Part shown: positions 56,381-64,000 of the stretch, one piece after another | Layout of the letters: the number at the start of each line of letters is the position of its first letter | Position numbering within the stretch: position 1 is the stretch's first letter | Source of the DNA: Micromonospora sp. DSM 45708 | GTDB lineage: Bacteria; Actinomycetota; Actinomycetes; Mycobacteriales; Micromonosporaceae | Assembly (NCBI RefSeq): GCF_039566955.1 | Contig: NZ_CP154796.1 | Location: 4,154,001 to 4,218,000, forward strand | DNA length: 64,000 nt | Reading direction: 5' to 3' | Notes under the pieces: model-generated | Database searches by the model: none | What the model saw: only the letters and a program-made list of their open reading frames with translations | Told to the model about the DNA's origin: nothing | Position numbers and translations under genes: made by a program

Positions 56381-56438
56381 CTGTTTCACGGAAAGAGTGG
56401 CCATTCTCGACGGGATGGCCACTCTTTCCGTGAAACAG
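56381..56438. terminator. Bidirectional hairpin terminator, family A repeat
   Basis: Perfect 24-bp stem (56381-56404 with 56415-56438) around a 10-base loop, beginning CTGTTTCACGGAAAGAGTGG. It lies between the convergent EF-G2 and aldo/keto reductase genes. The longest of three copies in the window. Confidence 0.85.
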
Positions 56439-56466
56439 CGGGGCGCGGGGGTATGGGGAGGGCGGG

Positions 56467-57525
56467 TCAGGGGCGGACGGTGGGGACGGGGGGCATCGGC
56501 CAGTGGGGGCGGTCGGCGTCCCGGCGGGCGGCCGAGCGTACCGCCGCGAGTTGCCGCTCGACCTCGGCGAAGTGGTCCGGGGCGAGCGGACCCCGGGCCA
56601 GCGCGGCGGCGTTCTCCTGCACCTGGGCGACCGTGCGGGCGCCGGGGATCGGGACCGCCCGGTCGCTGCGCGCCCAGATCCAGCCGAGCGCGCCCTGGGC
56701 CAGCGTGCGGCCGTCGGCGGTGAGCGCGTCCCGGACCGCGCCCACCCGACGCAGCCACTCCGGGGCCGGCCGGCCGCTGCGGAACCACTCCAGCCAGGTC
56801 GACCCGAGGCCGCGCACGTCGTCGCGGGGCAGCGTCGACTCCGGCGTGTACTTGCCGGTGAGCAGCCCCATCCCGAGCGGCCCCCGGGCCAGGCTGGCCA
56901 GGTCGTGCTTGTCGCAGGCGGCCAGCATGGCCGGGGCGTCCCGCAGCACGGACAACGCGTGCTGCACGGCGGCGGCACCGTGGGCGACCTGGGCGAAGGC
57001 TGCGGCCCGGTCGGCCCGGTCGGTGCTCCACCCGTACGCCCGGATCAGGCCGTCGGCCACCAGCTCGTCCAGCGTGCCGACCAGCGCCTCGGCCCGGGGC
57101 AGCGGCAGGTCACCGAGGTGGAGCTGATAGAGGTCGATCCGGTCGGTGTCCAGCCGGCGCAGCGAGTCGACCACCGCCCGGCGCAGGTACTGTGGCGAGG
57201 CGTTCTCCCCGGTGGCCTGCCGGGTGCGCTCGTCGAACGTGTAGCCCCACTTGGTGGCGATCACCGCCTCGTCGCGCCGGCCCGCGAGCGCCCGCCCGAG
57301 CACCCGCTCGCCGTGCCCGGCCCCGTACGTGTCGGCGGTGTCGAAGAGCGTCACCCCGAGGTCGAGCGCACGACGGACCGCCCGCACCGACTCGTCGTCG
57401 TCGACCGCGCCCCAGCCCAACGGGCGCGCGCCCTCGGCCCACGGGCCGCCGATCGCCCAGCACCCCATGCCGAGCGCGCTCACCTCGATGCCGCTGCGGC
57501 CGAGCGACCGCGTGCTGACTGCCAT
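56467..57525 (-). CDS. Aldo/keto reductase
   Basis: A 352-aa (beta/alpha)8 NADPH oxidoreductase. Catalytic set visible: Asp and Tyr in LFDTADTYGAGHGERVLGRA, Lys in AVIATKWGYTFD, and His in IDLYQLHLGDL; the start SRNLGRSGIEV-like TRSLGRSGIEVSALGMGCWA is standard. Reduces aldehydes or sugar-type carbonyls; substrate unknown. It is convergent with EF-G2. The 433-bp region upstream (57526-57958) holds only a family B palindrome and GC-rich tandem repeats. Confidence 0.9.
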   Translation of the reverse strand: MAVSTRSLGRSGIEVSALGMGCWAIGGPWAEGARPLGWGAVDDDESVRAVRRALDLGVTLFDTADTYGAGHGERVLGRALAGRRDEAVIATKWGYTFDERTRQATGENASPQYLRRAVVDSLRRLDTDRIDLYQLHLGDLPLPRAEALVGTLDELVADGLIRAYGWSTDRADRAAAFAQVAHGAAAVQHALSVLRDAPAMLAACDKHDLASLARGPLGMGLLTGKYTPESTLPRDDVRGLGSTWLEWFRSGRPAPEWLRRVGAVRDALTADGRTLAQGALGWIWARSDRAVPIPGARTVAQVQENAAALARGPLAPDHFAEVERQLAAVRSAARRDADRPHWPMPPVPTVRP

Positions 57526-57633
57526 CGCCGAATCCTGTCACCTTCCCGGCCCCCGCGGGCGGGTTCGTCACCGCAGGTATCCGCGGGTCGTCACACTGCG
57601 TGACGTCCTCGGAAGCGAAGGTCGCGGTGCGAC

Positions 57634-57675
57634 CGATATACCGCAGAGTCATAAATATGACTCCTCGTCATATCG
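57634..57675. repeat. Family B extragenic palindrome (imperfect)
   Basis: Arms CGATATACCGCAGAGTCATA (57634-57653) and 57656-57675 around AA; the inner eight bases are perfectly paired (GAGTCATA/TATGACTC) and the outer CGATAT/ATATCG too. Same family as 33309-33354 and 63088-63135. About 110 bp upstream of the aldo/keto reductase start. Confidence 0.75.
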
Positions 57676-57747
57676 CTCCGCAGTGATGTGTTCATCCGAG
57701 CCGGCGGTACCCGGCAGCCGCTCGCGATCCCCGGCCGGCAGCACTCG

Positions 57748-57945
57748 GCGGCAGGCGGGCGAGCGACCGCGGGGCGAGCGACCGCGGGGCGGCGACGGCA
57801 GGCGGGCGCGGGCGAGCAACGGCAGGCGGGCGCGGGCGGGCGGGCGACGGCAGGCGGGCGCGGGCGGGCGGGCGGGCGACGGCGGGCGGGCGCGGGCGGG
57901 CGACGGCGGGCGGGCGCGGGCGAGCAACGGCGGGCGGGGGACGGG
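57748..57945. repeat. GC-rich tandem repeat array
   Basis: About 200 bp of GGCGGGCG/GCGGGCGAC-type units with variations (GGCAGGCGGGCGCGGGCG recurring), ending 14 bp before the stop of the maltokinase-cap-like gene. Strand-asymmetric G-runs could form G-quadruplexes. No convincing coding sequence. Confidence 0.8.
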
Positions 57946-57958
57946 GCGACGCCCGGGT

Positions 57959-58603
57959 TCAGCGGGCGTAGGCCAGCAGCACCGGCGCGTCCCCGCCCGG
58001 CCACGCGCCGACGAGGCGCCCCGCCGCCGACACGTCGGCCGGAACACCGGTCCGCACGTCGGCCGCGGTGGGCCGGCGGACCAGGGCCAGCTCGACCCCG
58101 CCCACGCGGATCACCGTCGGGTCGGCGTCCACCACCTCGTCGGCCGGGCCGGCCGGCAGCGCCCGGTCGGTGCGGCTGCCCGACACGGCCATGCTCGGGG
58201 GCCGCACCTGCCGCTCGCCGTCGGCCTCGAAGTACTCCTCCGCCTGGCCCGCGTCGGCGAACACCGCGGCGGCCAGCGCCGGCGGGTACACCGGGTCGCC
58301 GCAGGCGTCGTACACCCAGCGGCGGCCGAGCACCGAATGCTCCACGATGCCGACCAGGAAGCGGTCCGCGCCGGCCAGCGGGGCGCCGCGGTAGGTGAGC
58401 GGCGCCTGGAGCACCGGCCCTTCACCGGCGCGCACGAGCAGCGTCTCCATGCCCACCTCGCCGGCCGGGTCGTCGAACCGGTAGGCCGCCACCCGGGTGA
58501 CCGGCGCGCCGGCCTCACCGGCGAACCAGGGCCGGCCGGGCAGCCATTCGGCGAGCAACTCCAACTTCGAGGGGCGCAGTTCCGCGCGGTGCAGCAGGGC
58601 CAT
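57959..58603 (-). CDS. Maltokinase N-terminal cap-like domain protein
   Basis: A 214-aa protein starting MALLHRAELRPSKLELLAEW, with LPGRPWFAG following, resembling the N-terminal cap of maltokinases (Mak_N_cap) but without the kinase core. The C-terminal half (VIRVGGVELALVRRPTAADV) looks like a separate small domain. Such stand-alone proteins are common in actinobacteria, and their role is unclear; a link to trehalose or glycogen metabolism is only a guess. The Met at 58603 is chosen; the frame extends to 58753 with Pro-rich sequence. Confidence 0.72.
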   Translation of the reverse strand: MALLHRAELRPSKLELLAEWLPGRPWFAGEAGAPVTRVAAYRFDDPAGEVGMETLLVRAGEGPVLQAPLTYRGAPLAGADRFLVGIVEHSVLGRRWVYDACGDPVYPPALAAAVFADAGQAEEYFEADGERQVRPPSMAVSGSRTDRALPAGPADEVVDADPTVIRVGGVELALVRRPTAADVRTGVPADVSAAGRLVGAWPGGDAPVLLAYAR

Positions 58604-58686
58604 GCGCAAGATCGTAGTGTCGAGGGATGACCGTCGGGGTTTGCCGGGCCCCGGGGGGCGGGCACCACCGGGGCCGGGAGGCGCGG

Positions 58687-59223
58687 ATGGAGACGTCGGT
58701 GGATCAGGTCGACGAGGCGGCGCGGGTACGCCCGGCGCCGCGCTGGGTGGCACCCACGTTCGTGACGCTGGCCGTGCTCACGCTGCCCTGGATCGGCTAC
58801 CTGGCGTTCACCCTGCCCCGGCACCAGGTCACGGTGCACTACCGGGCCGCCTGGGTCGGCTTCGACCTGGGACTGGTGGCGCTGCTCGGGCTGACCGCCT
58901 GGCACGCGTACCGGGGAAACCGGCAGGTGGTGCTCGCCGCCGCCGCCACCGCGACCATGCTCGCGGTGGACGCCTGGTTCGACGTGACGACCACGCCGCC
59001 CGGGCCGGACCTGGTGGTGTCGGTGGTGCTGGCGGTGCTGGTCGAGCTGCCGCTGGCCGGGGTCTGCCTGTGGATCGCGCGGCACGGCGACCGGATGGTG
59101 GAACGTCGGCTGCGTCAGCTCGCGGTCCGCGCGGAACTCGCCGCCGACCGGGCCGCGGCGGCCCAGCGGACCGCCACCGGCGCCCGCCGCCGGCTCGCCC
59201 GGGTACGGGGCCGGCTGCGCTGA
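58687..59223 (+). CDS. Four-helix membrane protein of unknown function
   Basis: A 178-aa protein. The Met at 58687 follows GGGAGG; earlier starts lack one. Helices at about 24-42 (FVTLAVLTLPWIGYLAF), 55-73, 80-97 and 105-130, then a basic coiled tail (RLRQLAVRAELAADRAAAAQ). It diverges from the maltokinase-cap gene (83 bp between) and converges with the HIT gene. No known family. Confidence 0.78.
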   Translation: METSVDQVDEAARVRPAPRWVAPTFVTLAVLTLPWIGYLAFTLPRHQVTVHYRAAWVGFDLGLVALLGLTAWHAYRGNRQVVLAAAATATMLAVDAWFDVTTTPPGPDLVVSVVLAVLVELPLAGVCLWIARHGDRMVERRLRQLAVRAELAADRAAAAQRTATGARRRLARVRGRLR

Positions 59224-59233
59224 ACGACGCCGG

Positions 59234-59782
59234 TCAGGCCGCCGGCCACGCCGCGGCGAGCAGCTCGCGGGTGTCGGCGAGCAACTGCGGCAGCACCTTG
59301 GTGCGGCCGATGACCGGCATGAAGTTGGCGTCACCGCCCCAGCGCGGCACCACGTGCTGGTGCAGGTGAGCGGCGATGCCCGCGCCGGCCACGCCGCCCT
59401 GGTTCATGCCCAGGTTGAACCCGTGCGCGCTGGAGGTGCGCCGGACCACCCGCATGGCGTCCTTGGTGAACGCGGCCAACTCGGTCGTCTCCGGCGCGTC
59501 CAGCTCGGTGTAGTCGGCCACGTGCCGGTAGGGGCAGATCAGCAGGTGGCCCGGGTTGTACGGGTAGAGGTTGAGCACCGCGAAGACGTGCTCGCCCCGG
59601 GCGACCACCAGGCTCTCCTCCGGCGGCCGGCCCGGGGCCAGGCAGAACGGGCAGCCGGTCGGCTTCTCGTACCCGCCCTCGGGCCGGTCGTCGCCGGAGA
59701 TGTAGGTCATCCGGTGCGGCGTCCAGAGCCGGTCCAGCCCGTCCGCCAGGCCACTGTCCGCGTGCCGCTCCACCCCTGTCAC
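59234..59782 (-). CDS. HIT-domain nucleotide hydrolase/transferase
   Basis: A 182-aa histidine-triad protein. Catalytic HLHQHVVPRW (HxHxH, about residues 140-149), zinc-type CPFC near residue 48 and VLNLYPYNPGHLLICPYRHV are characteristic. Homologues are diadenosine tetraphosphate phosphorylase-like. In mycobacteria the gene lies between thrS and pgsA, the same position as here. The GTG at 59782 with AGGA upstream is used. It is 62 bp downstream of thrS. Confidence 0.9.
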   Translation of the reverse strand: MTGVERHADSGLADGLDRLWTPHRMTYISGDDRPEGGYEKPTGCPFCLAPGRPPEESLVVARGEHVFAVLNLYPYNPGHLLICPYRHVADYTELDAPETTELAAFTKDAMRVVRRTSSAHGFNLGMNQGGVAGAGIAAHLHQHVVPRWGGDANFMPVIGRTKVLPQLLADTRELLAAAWPAA

Positions 59783-59844
59783 ACCGGCGATCCTACGATC
59801 CGGGCTGGTCCCCCGCTGAACCCGTGCACCCCGAGAGCCCCGCC

Positions 59845-61863
59845 CTACCCCTCGACCGGAGCGGACGGACCGCTGTTGGTGCGGGACTCCGCCACCTCGC
59901 GGACGTGCGCCACCGCCTCGGCCAGCGGCACGCCGTTGCGCTGCGAGCCGTCCCGGTAGCGGAACGAGACCGTGCCGGCGGCCACGTCGTCGTCGCCGGC
60001 GATCACCATGAACGGGATCTTCTGCTGCTGCGCGTTGCGGATCTTCTTCTGCATCCGGTCGTCGCCCAGGTCCACCTCGGCCCGGATCCCGTGCCGCCGC
60101 AGCGTCGCCGCGAACTCCTCCAGGTAGTCGCCGTGGTCGTCGCGGATCGGGATGCCGACCACCTGCACCGGCGCGAGCCAGGCCGGGAACGCGCCCGCGT
60201 AGTGCTCGGTGAGCACGCCGATGAACCGCTCGATCGAGCCGAACTTCGCGCAGTGGATCATCACCGGCTGCTGCCGGGTGCCGTCGGCGGCCTGGTACTC
60301 CAGACCGAAGCCCTTCGGCTGGTTGAAGTCGTACTGGATCGTCGACATCTGCCAGGTGCGGCCGATGGCGTCCTTGGCCTGCACCGAGATCTTCGGGCCG
60401 TAGAACGCCGCGCCGCCCGGGTCGGGGACCAGGTCCAGGCCGGTCTCCAGCGCGCACCGCTCCAAGACCTCGGTGGCCGTCGCCCAGTCGGAGTCGGTGC
60501 CGACGAACTTGTCCGGCCGGGTGTCGTCGCGGGTGGACAGCTCCAGGTAGAAGTCGTCGATGCCGAAGTCACGCAGCAGGCTGAGCACGAAGCCCAGCAG
60601 GTGCTTGATCTCCGCCGGTGCCTGCTCGCGGGTGCAGTAGGAGTGCGAGTCGTCCTGGGTGAAGCCCCGCACCCGGGTCAGCCCGTGGATCACGCCCGAC
60701 TTCTCGTACCGGTAGACCGACCCGAACTCGAACAACCGGATCGGGAGCTGCCGGTAGGACCGCCCGCGCGACCGGTAGATCAGGTTGTGCATCGGGCAGT
60801 TCATCGCCTTGAGGTAGTAGTCGCTGCCCTCCATCTCCATCGGCGGGAACATCGTGTCCTTGTAGTAGGGCAGGTGTCCCGAGGTGTGGAAGAGACCTTC
60901 CTTGGAGATGTGCGGCGTCCCGACGTACTGGAAGCCCTCCTCGATGTGGCGGGTGCGGACGTAGTCCTCCATCACCCGCTTGAGCACGCCACCCTTGGGG
61001 TGGAAGACGGGCAGGCCGGAGCCGATCTCGTCGGGGAAGCTGAACAGGTCGAGGTCAGCGCCGAGCTTGCGGTGGTCGCGCCGGGCCGCCTCCTCCAACA
61101 GCTTCAGGTACGCCTTCAGCTCGTCGCGGGTCGGCCACGCGGTGCCGTAGACGCGCTGGAGCTGCGGGTTCTTCTCCGAGCCCCGCCAGTACGCGGCGGC
61201 CGAGCGCATCAGCTTGAACGCGCCGATCAGCCGGGTGTTCGGCAGGTGCGGGCCACGGCACAGGTCCGACCAGCAGACCTTCTCCTCGTTCGCGGCGAGG
61301 TTGTCGTAGATGGTCAGCTCGCCGCCGCCCACCTCCATCACCTCGGAGGAGTCCAGTCCTTCGCCCTTGACCTCGATCAGCTCCAGCTTGAACGGCTCGG
61401 CGGCCAGCTCGGCCCGGGCCTCGTCCAGGCTGGCGAAGCGACGCCGGCGGAACCGCTGGCCGGACTTGACGATCTCCTGCATCCGCTTCTCGAGCTTCGC
61501 CAGGTCGTCGGGCTGGAACGGCTTGTCGACGCCGAAGTCGTAGTAGAAGCCGTTTTCGATCGGCGGGCCGATGCCGAGCTTCGCCTCGGGGAAGACGTCC
61601 TGCACGGCCTGCGCGAGCACGTGCGCGGTGGAGTGCCGCAGCACCTCCAGGCCGTCCGGGCTGTTCAGCGCCACCGGCTCGACAGTGGTCTCCTCGGCGG
61701 GCACCCAGTCCAGGTCGCGGAGCTGGCCGCGCGGGTCGCGGACCACCACGACGGCCTTGGGCCCGCTCGTGGGCAGGCCGGCCGCGGCCACCGCGTCGGC
61801 CGCCGTGGTCCCGGCGGCGACGACGACGGGGTCGGCCACGGCGGGGGTACGGGGTGCGGACAC
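59845..61863 (-). CDS. thrS: Threonyl-tRNA synthetase
   Basis: A 672-aa class II synthetase. N-terminal editing/TGS region, [16 protein letters not shown] (editing-domain zinc/His motif), catalytic core with [20 protein letters not shown] and a zinc Cys in [18 protein letters not shown], and a C-terminal anticodon-binding domain ([20 protein letters not shown]). GTG start with AGGAG upstream. First gene of the leftward core cluster here. Confidence 0.97.
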   Translation of the reverse strand: MSAPRTPAVADPVVVAAGTTAADAVAAAGLPTSGPKAVVVVRDPRGQLRDLDWVPAEETTVEPVALNSPDGLEVLRHSTAHVLAQAVQDVFPEAKLGIGPPIENGFYYDFGVDKPFQPDDLAKLEKRMQEIVKSGQRFRRRRFASLDEARAELAAEPFKLELIEVKGEGLDSSEVMEVGGGELTIYDNLAANEEKVCWSDLCRGPHLPNTRLIGAFKLMRSAAAYWRGSEKNPQLQRVYGTAWPTRDELKAYLKLLEEAARRDHRKLGADLDLFSFPDEIGSGLPVFHPKGGVLKRVMEDYVRTRHIEEGFQYVGTPHISKEGLFHTSGHLPYYKDTMFPPMEMEGSDYYLKAMNCPMHNLIYRSRGRSYRQLPIRLFEFGSVYRYEKSGVIHGLTRVRGFTQDDSHSYCTREQAPAEIKHLLGFVLSLLRDFGIDDFYLELSTRDDTRPDKFVGTDSDWATATEVLERCALETGLDLVPDPGGAAFYGPKISVQAKDAIGRTWQMSTIQYDFNQPKGFGLEYQAADGTRQQPVMIHCAKFGSIERFIGVLTEHYAGAFPAWLAPVQVVGIPIRDDHGDYLEEFAATLRRHGIRAEVDLGDDRMQKKIRNAQQQKIPFMVIAGDDDVAAGTVSFRYRDGSQRNGVPLAEAVAHVREVAESRTNSGPSAPVEG

Positions 61864-62063
61864 GGTGACTCCTGTCGTCGACGGTGCGGATCTGCCGGGG
61901 ACCGGCCCCTGCGATGCTATCGGTCAGCCGGACCACGCCGTCGCCGACGCCGGCCCGCCGGTGACGAGTTCCGCGCCGCGTTGAACCTTTCCGTCGTCCC
62001 GGCCGAACTACCGGGTGGGGGCGGAGCCGGAACCGACCCCCGTCGACGAGGATGGGGACGACG

Positions 62064-63023
62064 ATGAGGATGACCCGTCAGGGCCGGTGGGCGGCGGCGC
62101 TGCTGGCCGCCGCGCTGGCCGGAGCGGTGAGCGGGCCGGGCCCGGCCGCCGCCGCCGGCGTGAGCGTCACGACCTCCCCCGGCGAGGTGCACCAGGGCGA
62201 CGCGATCGAGCTGTCGGTGGTGGTGCCCGCCGACCGGCCCGGCACCCGGACCAGCAAGGTCGAGCTGACCATGCCGGCGGACGCGCCGATCGGCGAGGTC
62301 TACCCGCTGTCCGTGCCGGACTGGGCGCCGACCATCACCACCCGCACGCTCGACCAGCCGGTGGCCGGCATTCACGCCGCCGAACTGAACCAGGTGACCC
62401 ACGCGGTGACGTGGCTACGGGTGCCCGGTGGCGGCACCGGGGCGGCCCGGCTGTCGCTGGGCATGGGGCCGATGCCGGCCACCGACCGGCTGACCTTCAC
62501 CGTGGTGCAGACGTACGCCGACGGCACGGTGGTCCGCTGGGCGGACCCGGCCGGTGGCGCGCACCCGGCGCCGACGGTCGCGTTGCTGCCGCCGCTGCCG
62601 GGCACCGCCCCGCACGGCGGTGGCGCCGGTGCGGTCGGTGGCGCCGGTGCGGTCGGTGGCGCCGGTGCGGTCGGTGGCGCCGGTGCGGTCGGTGGCGCGC
62701 ACGGCGGCCACGGCACGCCGGGCGACCCGGCGCCGGCCGACGTGACCGCCGCGGCGCCGGCAGCCGACGACGGGCCGAGCGCGGACCTGCTGCTCGGCGG
62801 TGGCCTGCTCGCCGGCCTGGCCGGCGGCGGGGTGATCGGCTGGCTGCTCAGCCGCCGCCGAAGCGGCACCATGACCCTGTCGCCCGGAGCCGACTCCCCC
62901 ACCGCCGAGGCACCCCCGGCCGGTACCGCGCACCGGAGCGCGACGGGCGACGGCGACGGCGACGGCGACGGCGTGACCATGGTCGAGCCCGTCCCGGTCG
63001 GCGGCGCGCGCCCGCCCGCGTGA
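62064..63023 (+). CDS. YcnI-like (DUF1775) secreted membrane-anchored protein
   Basis: A 319-aa exported protein: signal peptide MRMTRQGRWAAALLAAALAG with an AAAA cleavage region (about 31), a DUF1775/YcnI-type beta domain (VSVTTSPGEVHQGDAIELSV, RVPGGGTGAARLSLGM), a (GAGAVG)-type repeat linker, one C-terminal helix (LLLGGGLLAGLAGGGVIGWL) and a short tail. In YcnI proteins the mature N-terminus begins with a copper-binding His; here the domain starts A-GVSVTT with no His. Probably an altered or non-metal-binding paralog. The ATG at 62064 is preferred, 62052 possible. Confidence 0.8.
   Translation: MRMTRQGRWAAALLAAALAGAVSGPGPAAAAGVSVTTSPGEVHQGDAIELSVVVPADRPGTRTSKVELTMPADAPIGEVYPLSVPDWAPTITTRTLDQPVAGIHAAELNQVTHAVTWLRVPGGGTGAARLSLGMGPMPATDRLTFTVVQTYADGTVVRWADPAGGAHPAPTVALLPPLPGTAPHGGGAGAVGGAGAVGGAGAVGGAGAVGGAHGGHGTPGDPAPADVTAAAPAADDGPSADLLLGGGLLAGLAGGGVIGWLLSRRRSGTMTLSPGADSPTAEAPPAGTAHRSATGDGDGDGDGVTMVEPVPVGGARPPA
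62619..62690. repeat. 18-bp coding tandem repeat in the YcnI-like gene
   Basis: Four exact copies of GGTGGCGCCGGTGCGGTC (62619, 62637, 62655, 62673) and a partial fifth, coding for (GGAGAV)4. Likely variable in copy number and a flexible linker. Confidence 0.9.
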
Positions 63024-63087
63024 ACGCGCGGGCGTGTCGGGACGGCGATTCGTCGGCGTGTCGCGCCGCGGGGATAGTAAGTCCGCC

Positions 63088-63135
63088 AAGCGATATACCT
63101 CAGCGTCATAATTATGACGCTGAGGTATATCGCTT
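63088..63135. repeat. Perfect 48-bp palindrome, family B
   Basis: Both arms are exactly complementary over 24 bp with no spacer (63088-63111, 63112-63135); the left arm starts AAGCGATATACCTCAGCGTC and the centre is CATAATTATG. It lies in the 296-bp gap between the convergent YcnI-like and ADP-ribosylglycohydrolase genes, where no other feature is seen. Imperfect relatives occur at 33309 and 57634. Confidence 0.9.
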
Positions 63136-63319
63136 CGTCGCACCATGCCCCACCGGCCCGTCACTGACGGTGATGGTAGGGCTGGCGGCAGCCGCCGGCG
63201 GCACCACGCGCGGGCGGCACAGCGGACGTGACGGGCGCGGGCGGCACATTGGGTGCGAGGAGCGTGACGGGCGCGGATCGGCGCCGGGCGCGCCTCGCCG
63301 GAGCGCCGACGGGGCGGGG

Positions 63320-64000
63320 TCAGGCCGGGGCGGTGAGCCAGCCGGGCAGCGGCTCGCGCGCCGTCAGCCAGCCCTCCGGGACGCCGCCGGGCGTGCCGAC
63401 CCCGGTGTACGCGGCGACGACGCCGCCGACGATCGCGGCCGTGGTGTCCACGTCGCCGCCCGCCTCGACGCAGACGCGGATCGCGGCCGGGTAGTCGGCC
63501 AGCAGCGTGGCGGCGACCCAGAGCGTGAACGGGACGGTGTCCTGCGCGGTCGTCCGCGAGCCGTTGCCCACCGCGTCGACCACGTCGGCGACCGGGTGAC
63601 CGAGCAGCGCGGCGGCCCGGCGGACGCCCCGGTGCACCTCGCCGGCCGGGTCGAGCGCGCCGGCCACGGCGGTGAGCAGGCGGGCCGGCTCGGGCCGGTC
63701 GCCGTCGAGGCGGGCCCGGGCGGCCAGCGAGGCGGCCACCGCCACCGCCACCGCGCCGGCGACGCCCTCCGGGTGGGCGTGGGTCACCTCGGCGCAGGCG
63801 CGGGCCTGGTCGGCGGCGCGTCGGGTGGAGTCGGCGTGCCAGGCGCCGAGCGGGGCCACCCGCATGGCCGCGCCGTTGCCGCAGGAGCCCTGCCCGTCGA
63901 ACGCCGACGCGGCGGCCACCGGCCACGGCGTGCCGGTGCGGATCAGCCGCAGGACGGTCACCGCGCCCGGTCCGTAACCCCGGTACGGCTCGCAGCGCTC
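63320..64000 (-). CDS. ADP-ribosylglycohydrolase family protein (5' truncated by window)
   Basis: At least 227 codons, continuing beyond the right edge. GYGPGAVTVL at the window edge and QGSCGNGAAMRVAPLGAWHA, THAHPEGVAGAVAVAVAASL and VEAGGDVDTTAAIVGGVVAA (the C-terminal magnesium-binding D-x-D-T) are the family signatures. It removes ADP-ribose from proteins or small molecules. Convergent with the YcnI-like gene across the perfect palindrome. Confidence 0.9.
   Translation of the reverse strand, partial: ERCEPYRGYGPGAVTVLRLIRTGTPWPVAAASAFDGQGSCGNGAAMRVAPLGAWHADSTRRAADQARACAEVTHAHPEGVAGAVAVAVAASLAARARLDGDRPEPARLLTAVAGALDPAGEVHRGVRRAAALLGHPVADVVDAVGNGSRTTAQDTVPFTLWVAATLLADYPAAIRVCVEAGGDVDTTAAIVGGVVAAYTGVGTPGGVPEGWLTAREPLPGWLTAPA

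Noticed and set aside
61864..62063. T-box riboswitch upstream of thrS
   Set aside because: No T-box sequence or specifier-loop arrangement recognisable, and the leader is too short and lacks a terminator hairpin.

Overview
This is a high-GC actinobacterial chromosome segment, most likely from a Micromonosporaceae member (Micromonospora/Salinispora relatives). That is an inference from base composition, frequent GTG starts, an XRE-DUF5753/DUF397 pair, a phosphatidylinositol mannoside (PIM) pathway and families of dispersed extragenic palindromes. No rRNA, tRNA, CRISPR array, IS transposase or integrase was seen.

The backbone is an old actinobacterial core cluster read on the minus strand from right to left: thrS - HIT protein - (insert) - pgsA - PIM acyltransferase - pimA-like - small membrane protein - pdxS - pdxT - (insert) - yebC - (insert) - ruvC - ruvA - ruvB - yajC - secD - secF - apt - relA - two cyclophilins (plus strand) - MBL hydrolase - hisS. 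As I remember it, the same gene order occurs in Mycobacterium (thrS to hisS) and Streptomyces. Here it is opened in three places.

Region by region: (1) 1-2.9 kb: the start of a secreted S1 protease, a divergent HxlR regulator/thioesterase pair, and an acyl-ACP desaturase behind a 31-bp palindromic operator. (2) 2.9-16.5 kb: hisS to ruvC, i.e. tRNA charging, stringent response, purine salvage, Sec translocation and Holliday-junction processing. (3) 16.5-44.8 kb: a 28-kb insert between ruvC and yebC holding hydroxybutyrate dehydrogenase with a PucR-like regulator, an MFS exporter with TetR, a FAD monooxygenase with TetR, a corrinoid-binding protein, a branched-chain amino-acid-type ABC transporter, a Zn alcohol dehydrogenase, a frameshifted acyl-CoA dehydrogenase, a peptidoglycan-binding remnant, an aminotransferase, DctA, a beta-propeller lipoprotein, an HExxH protein, dnaE, PadR/HAAS, GNAT and a frameshifted XRE/DUF397 locus. 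(4) 44.8-50.5 kb: yebC and pdxTS separated by a plus-strand three-gene cassette containing a VirD4/TraG-like ATPase. (5) 50.5-53.9 kb: PIM and phosphatidylinositol synthesis. (6) 54-59.2 kb: an EF-G2-like GTPase, aldo/keto reductase, a maltokinase-cap-like protein and a membrane protein. (7) 59.2-64 kb: HIT, thrS, a YcnI-like secreted protein and the end of an ADP-ribosylglycohydrolase.

Non-coding structure is rich. There are three families of dispersed extragenic elements: a TTTCACGGAAA-stem terminator family, a CATAA(A)TATGA-centred palindrome family and a paired AAGGGGCCCC family. There are also four clear palindromic operators beside regulator or lipid genes, several bidirectional terminators and several GC-rich tandem repeats. 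The main candidates for new biology are the VirD4-containing cassette, the dispersed palindromes, and proteins with altered catalytic residues (cyclophilin, EF-G2, YcnI-like).
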